A stretch of 17,252 bases of DNA from CAYZJV01 sp964482325 (GTDB taxonomy: Bacteria > Spirochaetota > Spirochaetia > Sphaerochaetales > Sphaerochaetaceae). The translations under genes were made by a program, and so were the position numbers. Of the stretch, positions 6,874 through 13,881 are shown one piece after another (the stretch's first letter is position 1; each line of letters begins with the position of its first letter). The notes beneath the pieces were generated by a model. That model searched no databases. It had not been told where the DNA came from and saw nothing but the letters and a program-made list of their open reading frames with translations. Location: positions 1 to 17,252 of the forward strand of contig CAYZXD010000044.1 in the NCBI GenBank assembly GCA_964482325.1, given 5' to 3'.

Positions 6874-8111
6874 AAGATCTCCTCCGATTGAAGTATAGGA
6901 ACCGTCACACATCCATCAGGAAGCACGAGAATCCGGGCATGTTCTCCTGCTTGATCTAATTCCTCTTGTAAATTATGTACCGGTTGTATAAACAGTGATT
7001 CAAGAATCTGATCATCAAGATCGGTAAAGGCTTTTACCGTGATACGTTGCGAGACTGCAGCCATCTTTGCCGCTTTATGATATCCCAGACGATATTCCTT
7101 GGTAATTTTCTCGATCGCCTCGCCAGGAGTGCTGCACGAGCTGAGCAGACGGGCGAACTCCTCATCGCCGATCCCCTCTCTACATGAAGCGACCAGAATC
7201 AGCGTTCCTCCGTCCCTGACTGCTAACGCACCATTGTCGATGGCTTTCTGCGCCTGATAGAGGTTGATATCCATCGGGAACTTTGCTACCGATATCACCA
7301 CATCGGCCGGTTCGGGAATTGGTACACAGAAAATCTGCTCGGCAATGGCAACTGCCTCTTGAAAGCTGGTGATGATATCACCGGCTGTGGCTGCAGCCGG
7401 CTTCTGATCACGATCGAGTACCGTCATCAGCGAGAATACGGGAGCTTTGATATACTCAAGGGCATCCATCATATCTTCGTGCACAGGATTTCCCTCAAGT
7501 GCACAGGTTTTCGCTTCATCGCGAACGGCGAGACGATGATTAGCTGTGATCGTCTCGTATGCGGCAATGCCGGGTAGGAAGGCCTTTCTCCCTCCCGTGT
7601 ACCCGGCAAAGTAGTGCGGTTCCACACTCCCGGTGACGAGAATACGGTCTGCAGCGAACAGCAGTTTATTAAGGACTATCGGGGTTCCATTACGTGTGGT
7701 GCCAATATGCCTGAGTTGCGTTGTATCACGACAATCATGACTGACCACGCGATCTTTGAATCGCTGTTCGTACGGACCAAGCAGCTGTTTCAGTTCATAT
7801 GCTTTTGCTTCACGATGTGCTCCTGTTGCCACGAGCAGGGTGATATCTTCATCACCCAGACCTGATTGCTCAATAGAAGGAAGCAATGAAGCGAGCATCT
7901 CGGGTGTGGGGGTAGGGCGGGTTGCATCGTTGATAATCACCAGCAGATTCTCTGCACCGGAAAGAAACGTATTGAGTCGATCATCGACATGAAGTGCCTC
8001 AGTGATACTTTTCCTATTCGGTATATGATCGGTCTCTTGTGGTTCATAGATACCCATTACCTGTGCATCATCAATAGTGATCGTATGCTGACCGGGAAGG
8101 GTGATTGTCAC
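6870..8111 (-). CDS. larA: LarA-family nickel-pincer 2-hydroxyacid racemase/epimerase
   Basis: A 413-residue member of the lactate racemase (DUF2088/LarA) superfamily. The active-site set known from Lactobacillus plantarum LarA is complete and at matching spacing: Arg65 in DATRPTPTP, His99 in ATGAHR, His166 and Lys176 in EPHYFAGYTGGRKAFLPG, and His192 in NHR. Lys176 would carry the pyridinium nickel-pincer cofactor and His192 would ligate nickel. Many family members act on substrates other than lactate, so the symbol marks the family, not the substrate. I chose GTG at 8111 because it forms a GTGA overlap with the pgk stop and has AAGGAG 7 nt upstream; a longer in-frame ATG would add 34 residues that overlap pgk. 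No larB, larC or larE is in the window, so the cofactor must be made elsewhere. Confidence 0.85.
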   Translation of the reverse strand: MTITLPGQHTITIDDAQVMGIYEPQETDHIPNRKSITEALHVDDRLNTFLSGAENLLVIINDATRPTPTPEMLASLLPSIEQSGLGDEDITLLVATGAHREAKAYELKQLLGPYEQRFKDRVVSHDCRDTTQLRHIGTTRNGTPIVLNKLLFAADRILVTGSVEPHYFAGYTGGRKAFLPGIAAYETITANHRLAVRDEAKTCALEGNPVHEDMMDALEYIKAPVFSLMTVLDRDQKPAAATAGDIITSFQEAVAIAEQIFCVPIPEPADVVISVAKFPMDINLYQAQKAIDNGALAVRDGGTLILVASCREGIGDEEFARLLSSCSTPGEAIEKITKEYRLGYHKAAKMAAVSQRITVKAFTDLDDQILESLFIQPVHNLQEELDQAGEHARILVLPDGCVTVPILQSEEIL

Positions 8112-9397
8112 TTGCCTGCTCCTTGATACCGCTGATAAGCAGCTTCCATCGCCTGAATCAACGGGAGTTTCTTTCCTGAAAGGAAGCGGATCATAGCACC
8201 CCCTGCAGTACACACGTAGGAGTACTGATTCAGATCGGTAAACTGGGCAGCAGCGGTGATCGTATCACCACCACCGACGACGGTGTACCCCGGCGCATCT
8301 GCAATAGCCTGCCAGATATCTTTAGTTCCGACTTCCCATCGAGGATCTTCATATACACCGGCAGGTCCATTGATGAAAATCGTTGCAGCTTCGCTAATAA
8401 TCTGTCTGTAGGTGTCGATACTCTGTCTCCCCAGATCATAAAAGAGGTGCTTCTGCAGCGCAGGTGAACTATTGATTTCCTCTACGGATGCTTCAGTTCG
8501 CTTCCCATGTTCTTCATAAGCTAGGTCGACTGGCACCGCAATCTTATCGGGAAACTGCTGAAGTAAATTCCGCGCTTCTTCAATGAAACCGGTGAGATCC
8601 CGATCGGAGAGGAACTGATCGACAGCCTTTCCCAGGGTAATACCCTGAGCAATCAGCATGACCTGTGCGGTAACCCCGCCACAGAGAATAGTATCGGCAA
8701 CGTGATTTTCCAGTACGTGGTGCATCATGCCGAATGCGTCACTGATTTTGGCTCCCCCGAGTACAAATACGCAGGGGTGCTTCGGCGAGGTGGCAATCGA
8801 TGATAATGCAGTATATTCAGCTACGAGCTGCTCCCCTCCTGCGGTGGGCAGGATTTCCTGGAATGCCACCATCGAAGGGCTGTTTCGGTGAGCTGCAGCA
8901 AAGGCATCGTTCACATACAGGTCAAACTCAGAGGCAAGAGAGCGAACGAGGTAGGTCTGCTGCATCTGCTGTGCAGTCAGTTTAACTTCCTTCTCAAAAG
9001 CAGTTACCTCTTCAGTCAGGTAACGAAGGTTCCCAAGAAGAATCGCTTCACCTGATTTCAGGTTCCGTACTACCTCGATGGCAGCAGGACCACAGACATC
9101 ATCAATATAGGCAACCGAGAACCCGGTCAACTCAGAGAGGATGTGCGCATGTTCTTCCATGGCTATCAGATTCTGGTAGTCCAAAGTATCGCCCTGGTGG
9201 GCAATGATGGCAACCTTGGCCTTCTCCTCAAGAAGGCGCTTGAGGGTGATCGCCGCTTTCTCCAGCCGGTTGGTATTGACTATCTGTTTCGTTTCCTTGT
9301 CGATCGGTGAGTTGATATCGGGTCTGAATAGAACCCGTTTCCCTTGCAGGTCGATCCCATCGAGGCCCTGTATGCGGATCGTTTCTAGTGTGTCCAT
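8108..9397 (-). CDS. pgk: Archaeal-type phosphoglycerate kinase homologue with altered substrate loop
   Basis: A 429-residue PGK-family protein that most resembles archaeal PGK by eye. Substrate-side residues are mostly kept: Arg25, Asp27 and Asn29 in LFRPDINSP, Arg44, His67, Arg125 in NLRY and Arg171 in VNDAFAAAHR. Nucleotide-side motifs LGGAKISD, INGPAGVYE and GGGDT are also present. The odd point is AHQGDT at 66-71: the family has HLGRP or HQGKP here, and the basic residue that helps bind the 3-phosphate is Asp70. The usual reaction is ATP formation from 1,3-bisphosphoglycerate; here the substrate may differ. The start overlaps the gap gene by 13 nt with GAGG 8-9 nt upstream, and the end overlaps larA as GTGA. 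Confidence 0.85.
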   Translation of the reverse strand: MDTLETIRIQGLDGIDLQGKRVLFRPDINSPIDKETKQIVNTNRLEKAAITLKRLLEEKAKVAIIAHQGDTLDYQNLIAMEEHAHILSELTGFSVAYIDDVCGPAAIEVVRNLKSGEAILLGNLRYLTEEVTAFEKEVKLTAQQMQQTYLVRSLASEFDLYVNDAFAAAHRNSPSMVAFQEILPTAGGEQLVAEYTALSSIATSPKHPCVFVLGGAKISDAFGMMHHVLENHVADTILCGGVTAQVMLIAQGITLGKAVDQFLSDRDLTGFIEEARNLLQQFPDKIAVPVDLAYEEHGKRTEASVEEINSSPALQKHLFYDLGRQSIDTYRQIISEAATIFINGPAGVYEDPRWEVGTKDIWQAIADAPGYTVVGGGDTITAAAQFTDLNQYSYVCTAGGAMIRFLSGKKLPLIQAMEAAYQRYQGAGK

Positions 9398-10416
9398 GCG
9401 CCGATCCTCAAGTATTTGTTCGTTTCAGAAGTGCCGCTTTCCCGATCCGGCTGCATGCGCATCGCAGCCCGGATGGCATCAATGTTTTCGGGAATGACGA
9501 CCGCCTCCTGAGGAATATTGATGGCAAACATGATATCTTTGCCGCTTTTTACTACCGAATCTTTCCACAGAGCGATTTCATACATATCACCGCGTGGATT
9601 ACCCAGATCCCGGGCATAGCGGAAGAGACTGGCATTGCCCAAAAATCCTTCATCGATCGAAACGGGTCGGATACGCGGATGTGCCGAGAAGTGCTCAATA
9701 GCCTCTTCGACGCTGATTTCTTTCTTTGGGGTCAGTACCACAGTGATGATGTGACCGTGGGTCACCGGGGTGTGCACTAAGATTCCCGTGGCATCGACAT
9801 GAGGCATGATCGTCATCAGATCCACCGCCTGATGGCTTGGAGCCTTGTCCATCTGCAGGGCATTGGTCAGTCCCCGATGATAGTCGCCGGGATCGGCTAC
9901 CCGACGGATGATCGTGATAGCCACCTTCTCAGCTCCGACGGCTCGATCAAGGCAGTCAACAGCGCGAATCAATCCGGTGGTGTTGCAGCTGGTCAGTTTG
10001 AGATAATCGGCTCCCAGTCCCTTCTCGTAATTGGCATATCCGTGAAAAAAGACATCGGCAATGGCATTTTTTTCTCCACCCTGAAAGACAGCCTTCTTGC
10101 CGTACTTCTGGTAGATTTCCTTATTCTTCAGTCCGACGCCGGCACTGGTGGCATCCAACATGATATCGACCTGCTGGACCAGATCTTCCAGAGTACCGCT
10201 TACCGGAATACCGGCTTCATCCAGAGCTCCCTGACGTGAAGGGTCTGCTGTGTAGAGTGCATAGGGCATCCCCCGCTCCTCCAAGGCACGAACACTGAGT
10301 GTAGGCGCTACATCAGCAACCCCAACCAGTTCCATATCACCCTGCAAGGCAACTCCATCTGCAAGACGCTGTCCAATAACGCCGTATCCAGCTACACCGA
10401 CTTTCACTTTTTTCAT
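9385..10416 (-). CDS. gap: Type II (archaeal-type) glyceraldehyde-3-phosphate dehydrogenase
   Basis: A 343-residue cytoplasmic enzyme of the archaeal class II GAPDH family, not the usual bacterial GapA. It has an N-terminal Rossmann motif, GVAGYGVIGQR (7-17), catalytic Cys144 in LTSCNTTGL, an RRVADPGDYHRGLTNAL segment near 171-187, and PSHQAVDL and THGHI motifs as in archaeal enzymes. The known reaction is NAD(P)-dependent oxidation of an aldehyde phosphate with inorganic phosphate to give an acyl phosphate. The start has AGAAGGAGT upstream. It is the first gene of a four-gene operon whose members overlap by 13, 4 and 4 nt. Because the next gene has a changed substrate loop, the natural aldehyde may not be D-glyceraldehyde 3-phosphate. 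Confidence 0.9.
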   Translation of the reverse strand: MKKVKVGVAGYGVIGQRLADGVALQGDMELVGVADVAPTLSVRALEERGMPYALYTADPSRQGALDEAGIPVSGTLEDLVQQVDIMLDATSAGVGLKNKEIYQKYGKKAVFQGGEKNAIADVFFHGYANYEKGLGADYLKLTSCNTTGLIRAVDCLDRAVGAEKVAITIIRRVADPGDYHRGLTNALQMDKAPSHQAVDLMTIMPHVDATGILVHTPVTHGHIITVVLTPKKEISVEEAIEHFSAHPRIRPVSIDEGFLGNASLFRYARDLGNPRGDMYEIALWKDSVVKSGKDIMFAINIPQEAVVIPENIDAIRAAMRMQPDRESGTSETNKYLRIGAWTH

Positions 10417-10440
10417 ACGTGTTGACTCCTTCTGCGGCCA

Positions 10441-10483
10441 CAGATATTTGCAAAGGAGACCGTACTATCTCCCGAAGTATCTG
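10441..10483 (-). promoter_or_regulatory. Nested inverted repeat in the leader of the gap operon
   Basis: In the inferred 5' leader, CAGATA (10441-10446) pairs with TATCTG (10478-10483). Inside this, GGAGA (10455-10459) pairs with TCTCC (10468-10472). This predicts a two-tier hairpin between the promoter and the gap Shine-Dalgarno. It could be an RNA control element, a DNA-binding site for a regulator, or chance; it matches no riboswitch class I know. Confidence 0.35.
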
Positions 10484-10497
10484 AAACCGATAGGACA

Positions 10498-10526
10498 ATC
10501 ATACCAGAAAGAGATTCGATGCTCAA
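10498..10526 (-). promoter_or_regulatory. Promoter of the gap-pgk-larA-DUF2148 operon
   Basis: On the minus strand TTGAGC (10526-10521) and TATGAT (10503-10498) are 17 nt apart, with TGG directly upstream of the -10 as an extended element. Transcription would start near 10491, leaving a leader of about 75 nt. It is divergent from the promoter of the AsmA-like gene. Confidence 0.65.
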
Positions 10527-10570
10527 TCGAAGAGCTGAATCAGAAATTTGTCGCTGCGATCTTTTCTCTG

Positions 10571-10579
10571 TGCTATAGT
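10571..10579 (+). promoter_or_regulatory. Extended -10 promoter giving a leaderless mRNA (candidate)
   Basis: TGCTATAGT is an extended -10 (TGn plus TATAGT at 10574-10579). Only 6 nt separate it from the ATG at 10586, so the expected transcription start falls on or next to the A of the start codon. No Shine-Dalgarno is visible. No good -35 is seen, which is tolerable with an extended -10. Confidence 0.5.
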
Positions 10580-10585
10580 GTTGCT

Positions 10586-11593
10586 ATGAAAAAAGAAAGA
10601 AAGCATAGAGGGCGCGGTTGGATCATATTTCTTCTGGTGATTGTGCTCTTGGCTGCCGCAATCTGGTTCATTGGGTTGCCGATGGCGAACAGGACGGCGG
10701 CAAAGTATGTCGATTCGGCAATTCAGGATGCACTGAGTAGCCCTCAGATGCCTGATGTCGATTACCAGAACGTCGTGATCGATGCGGCACAAGGTGCGAT
10801 CACCCTGAGTGATCTGCAAGTACCGTTGGAGGGTTCTGTAGTATCGGCACAGCAGGTGCGCATCAAAGTTGCTCCTTCTGAGCTGGTTTCGATTGCACTT
10901 GGTCAAGCTTCCGGTCTCAGTGGAGCTGAGGTGGAACTGGAAAAATTCATCTATCGGGATGATCAGATACACGTTGATCTTGGCGATGCTGATATCACGA
11001 TCGGCGGAAGTATCGATATACAGCATCCTGACAAATTGTTGATTCGTGATGTTGCTGTGGTCTCGAGCGATGTTATCTTTACCGATCCCGTGTCGAACTT
11101 CAGATTTTCCAGCGATACGCTCGATCTTGATCTTTCCGGGCGTATGACGGCCGCTACGCTGGAAAAGGACTTTGCCGGGATTCTTGATGATATTGCTTAT
11201 GTGGATCTGAAATCTTCTGGGGGGAGTGTCCAACTGGATACGCAGATGATGGATCAGTTAGCACTGTTCACTGAGGTTTCTCCTTGGATTGCCGATCCGC
11301 AAAACTGGACGTTTAACGATGTTGCCGTTGAGGCAAGAACGCTTGAACAGGCGGTGGCTGTCGATAAACTGAGCATTGCAGCTCCATTGATGGATGCTTC
11401 CGGCAGTGCCCAGATTCCGAAAGAGGAAGGCGGTCCACTTTCCCTAAAGCTTGATGTGCAGGAGGTACACAGTCAGGTGAGAAGTGAACTTACTCCCCTG
11501 TTGGGATTCTTTGGTCAGTCGATACCTGAAGGTGCGTTTACGTTTGAATTTGATTGGCAGGGATCGGGCATGCCGGCGATGATCCTTCGTTGA
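10586..11593 (+). CDS. Membrane-anchored AsmA-like envelope protein
   Basis: A 335-residue protein with a very basic N-terminus (KKERKHRGRG), one membrane helix (about 12-31) and a large beta-rich exported domain. Alternating patterns such as VVIDAAQGAITLSDLQVPL and ADITIGGSIDIQ resemble the AsmA/DUF748-type proteins that act at the bacterial envelope, but I see no diagnostic motif, so the assignment is tentative. I placed the start at ATG 10586 because the basic-plus-helix signal begins there; in-frame upstream starts (for example 10448) would add 46 residues that cross the promoter. It has no Shine-Dalgarno and is probably leaderless. A terminator-like hairpin follows 31 nt after the stop. 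Confidence 0.65.
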   Translation: MKKERKHRGRGWIIFLLVIVLLAAAIWFIGLPMANRTAAKYVDSAIQDALSSPQMPDVDYQNVVIDAAQGAITLSDLQVPLEGSVVSAQQVRIKVAPSELVSIALGQASGLSGAEVELEKFIYRDDQIHVDLGDADITIGGSIDIQHPDKLLIRDVAVVSSDVIFTDPVSNFRFSSDTLDLDLSGRMTAATLEKDFAGILDDIAYVDLKSSGGSVQLDTQMMDQLALFTEVSPWIADPQNWTFNDVAVEARTLEQAVAVDKLSIAAPLMDASGSAQIPKEEGGPLSLKLDVQEVHSQVRSELTPLLGFFGQSIPEGAFTFEFDWQGSGMPAMILR

Positions 11594-11618
11594 CATCGCT
11601 TCATTTCAGGCGCATACT
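11590..11618 (+). promoter_or_regulatory. Promoter for the sugar-phosphate transferase operon
   Basis: TTGACA (11590-11595) is a perfect -35 that overlaps the preceding gene's stop codon. CATACT (11613-11618) lies exactly 17 nt downstream. Transcription would start near 11625, exactly where the terminator-like hairpin begins. Confidence 0.6.
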
Positions 11619-11624
11619 GACCGG

Positions 11625-11661
11625 ACCAACGGGTAACCTTTTTATTTCCCGTTGGTTTTTT
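11625..11661 (+). terminator. Intrinsic terminator, also a possible leader attenuator
   Basis: ACCAACGGG (11625-11633) and CCCGTTGGT (11648-11656) form a 9 bp stem with a 14 nt loop, followed by a run of T to 11661. It should end the AsmA-like transcript. It also lies between the inferred promoter at 11590-11618 and the next start codon at 11692, so it may attenuate that transcript. Confidence 0.85.
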
Positions 11662-11691
11662 ACAGAGTAACTCGCAAGTTGGAAGGCTCTC

Positions 11692-13065
11692 ATGGACTCA
11701 GAAAAAGATTATTCGTTATTCCTCGTCAAGTTGGTGATTGACAGTCTTGTCATTCTTATCTCGTGGTTTGCAGCCTATTTCCTCAGGTTCTATGTGATCC
11801 CAGGAGGGAAGGGTGAACCGCTACATATTTTTGCCCCGATGGCTGCTTTGGTGCTCGTGTTGTTTCTCTATTTCCTCAACCACAACAAGCTGTATCGAGT
11901 GAGTTTGAATATGAGTTGGCAGACTGAAATTCAGCTGTTGATGTTCAGTGCAGTGCAGGTATTTCTTACCCTTACGGTGATCCTCTACTACTTGTACGGG
12001 AAACGGGTCAGCCGTCTGACGATTGCCACCTTCATGATCATCGTCTGTGCGTTATTGATCATTGAACGCGTCATAGTGAATCGACGACTGCTGCGCTTGC
12101 GATCCGAAGGTAAACAGGTGAAACGGGTATTGATGATCGGTTACGGGGAGAGCCTCAACCGGTACATTGAAGAGACGCTTCGTCATGATGAATATGGTTT
12201 GCGGATTGTCGGTCAATATGATACCCAAGGTCATGAAGATTCACGGTTTGTGCAGTTTGACGGGACTTTGGAGGATGTAGTGGAAGCCTCCCGACCGCAA
12301 GTGGTGGTTATTGCATACCCTTCTGCTGCCCGCGAAGAGGAAAAGCTGATGATCGGCAAATGCTATGATTTGATGCAGCGGGTCATAATTCTTCCCGATC
12401 TTCCTTATTCGATGATCGGTTCCCGTGTGTTCGACTTTCACTCTATTCCGGTCATGCACCTCAATGATGTGCACATTACGTTCTTTCAACGGTTGGGAAA
12501 GCGTGTCTATGAATTTTTACTTACTTTGGTGGGAACTGTGCTCATCAGTCCGCTCTTATTAGTGCTTGCTGCGATGGTGAAGCTTACCAGCAAGGGTCCG
12601 GTATTGTATCGACAGAAGCGGGTTACCGAAAATGGTCGGGTCTTTACCATGTTGAAGTTTCGTTCCATGGCCGATCGACCGCTTGATGAAGAGGACGGGA
12701 AATGGACGACAAAGGATGATCCTCGCATTACTCCTTTCGGTAAATTTATTCGCAAGACATCGCTGGATGAATTGCCGCAGCTGTTTAATGTTCTGAAGGG
12801 GGATATGAGTCTGATCGGACCACGTCCTGAACGTCCTGAATTGGTTAATCGGTTTGTCAAGGAGATTCCCGGGTATCAACTGCGCCATAAAGTGAAGTCC
12901 GGGATTACCGGATGGGCTCAGGTGAATGGATATCGGGGTGATACGTCGCTTGAGCGGCGCATCGAATACGATCTTGCCTATATCAAAAATTGGAGTTTCC
13001 TCTTGGATTTTAAGATATTTGTCCTTACCTTCATAAAAGGATTTGTAAATAAGAATGCATATTGA
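11692..13065 (+). CDS. Undecaprenyl-phosphate sugar-1-phosphate transferase (polyprenyl glycosylphosphotransferase)
   Basis: A 457-residue WbaP/WcaJ-type enzyme that would start exopolysaccharide or other glycan repeat units by moving a hexose-1-phosphate from a nucleotide sugar to undecaprenyl phosphate at the inner membrane. It has about four N-terminal membrane helices (about 11-130), a nucleotide-binding-like middle domain (KRVLMIGYGES, 144-154), a further hydrophobic segment (274-297) and the conserved catalytic domain. That domain shows KGPVLYRQKR, FTMLKFRSM, the Asp-Glu pair in SLDELPQLFNVLKGDMSLIG (357-376) and GPRPERPE. KSGITGWAQVNGYRGDT is also typical. The sugar is probably glucose or galactose but cannot be fixed here. 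GGAAGG precedes the start. The next gene starts 12 nt after the stop and is probably co-transcribed. Confidence 0.92.
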   Translation: MDSEKDYSLFLVKLVIDSLVILISWFAAYFLRFYVIPGGKGEPLHIFAPMAALVLVLFLYFLNHNKLYRVSLNMSWQTEIQLLMFSAVQVFLTLTVILYYLYGKRVSRLTIATFMIIVCALLIIERVIVNRRLLRLRSEGKQVKRVLMIGYGESLNRYIEETLRHDEYGLRIVGQYDTQGHEDSRFVQFDGTLEDVVEASRPQVVVIAYPSAAREEEKLMIGKCYDLMQRVIILPDLPYSMIGSRVFDFHSIPVMHLNDVHITFFQRLGKRVYEFLLTLVGTVLISPLLLVLAAMVKLTSKGPVLYRQKRVTENGRVFTMLKFRSMADRPLDEEDGKWTTKDDPRITPFGKFIRKTSLDELPQLFNVLKGDMSLIGPRPERPELVNRFVKEIPGYQLRHKVKSGITGWAQVNGYRGDTSLERRIEYDLAYIKNWSFLLDFKIFVLTFIKGFVNKNAY

Positions 13066-13077
13066 TGGAGTTTTTCT

Positions 13078-13881
13078 GTGAAAAAATATGGTGTACTACT
13101 GTTTCTCTTGATGATTTTGACTACTTCTCTCTTTGCTCAGAGGGCGGTCGATGCTGTTCCTCAGCTATCTGAGATCCAGCTTGCTGACCTTCTTGGTGGT
13201 AAGCTGATCAAAGGTGCTTCCTTCTCTGATGATGTGATGGCTTTGGTTCCTGAGGATACCATTGCCCAGGAGCATTTGCGGGATGCTTTGGGCAAACCTG
13301 ACAGTTTCACGGTGGTGTCCCTCTCGTATGTTCCGTATCCTGATAACATGAAGGGAATGAGTCCAGCTGAGCGACAGGTTGCGATATTCAATACCATGCG
13401 ATCAATCTCCACTCAGGAGGGGATTACCTATATCAGTCACCGGGCAGGCAATAAGCCAAAAGTGCTGATTGAGAAATCATGGTATCTGGAGGGGCCAAAG
13501 AGTCGAAAAGGCCTCAGTGATCCTGTCTCCTCATGGGTTCCGCCTACTGATGAATATTTTGTATTTCAGCGGGATTCCAGCTTTGGCAGTAATGTTTATC
13601 GGCATCGTTATGAAACCAGTGATGATGAGATCTTTGTCGAAGTGAAAAACCTTGAAACGATGCGGGTATTCAGCATCTTCAAGGCGGTTGAAGAGGAGAT
13701 GCTCGCCATTGCAATGTCAACGGTGCAACTGGATGATGGGATACTGCTCAGCGCAATGGCTACCATAGAAGGACGGGATCCCGAAATTCGCGTTCTTGGG
13801 ATTTCCGTAGATCTTCCCAGCGCATTCACGCGCAGGACGACCGCCTTGGGCGAGTGGTTTGTCGATCAGTTGTATCGATAG
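13078..13881 (+). CDS. Secreted protein of unknown function (possibly DUF6675-like)
   Basis: A 267-residue protein starting with GTG; GGAG at 13067-13070 gives a 7 nt spacing. The N-terminus is a clear signal peptide (KKYGVLLFLLMILTTSLFAQ, cleavage probably after Ala19). No catalytic motif is recognised. The pattern recalls a family of spirochaete secreted proteins that I associate with DUF6675, but I hold this loosely. It follows the sugar-phosphate transferase by 12 nt, which suggests co-transcription and perhaps an envelope or glycan-related job. Its 3' end overlaps the convergent glycosyltransferase gene by 16 nt. Confidence 0.75.
   Translation: MKKYGVLLFLLMILTTSLFAQRAVDAVPQLSEIQLADLLGGKLIKGASFSDDVMALVPEDTIAQEHLRDALGKPDSFTVVSLSYVPYPDNMKGMSPAERQVAIFNTMRSISTQEGITYISHRAGNKPKVLIEKSWYLEGPKSRKGLSDPVSSWVPPTDEYFVFQRDSSFGSNVYRHRYETSDDEIFVEVKNLETMRVFSIFKAVEEEMLAIAMSTVQLDDGILLSAMATIEGRDPEIRVLGISVDLPSAFTRRTTALGEWFVDQLYR

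Noticed and set aside
8112..8213. Longer N-terminus for the LarA-like protein
   Set aside because: The extra 34 residues overlap the end of pgk in another frame; GTG 8111 has a ribosome binding site and a GTGA overlap.
9799..10239. 146-codon plus-strand frame opposite gap
   Set aside because: Antisense shadow of a well-conserved enzyme gene.
10447..10454. TTTGCAAA palindrome as a LacI-family operator for the gap operon
   Set aside because: It is only 8 bp, has no flanking symmetry in the expected form, and does not resemble the operator in front of lacI.
10523..11233. 236-codon minus-strand frame opposite the AsmA-like gene
   Set aside because: It is long, but its sequence is rich in His, Arg, Ile and Cys in a pattern typical of antisense translation, and it lacks a start region. 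The plus-strand frame has a signal anchor, promoter and terminator.
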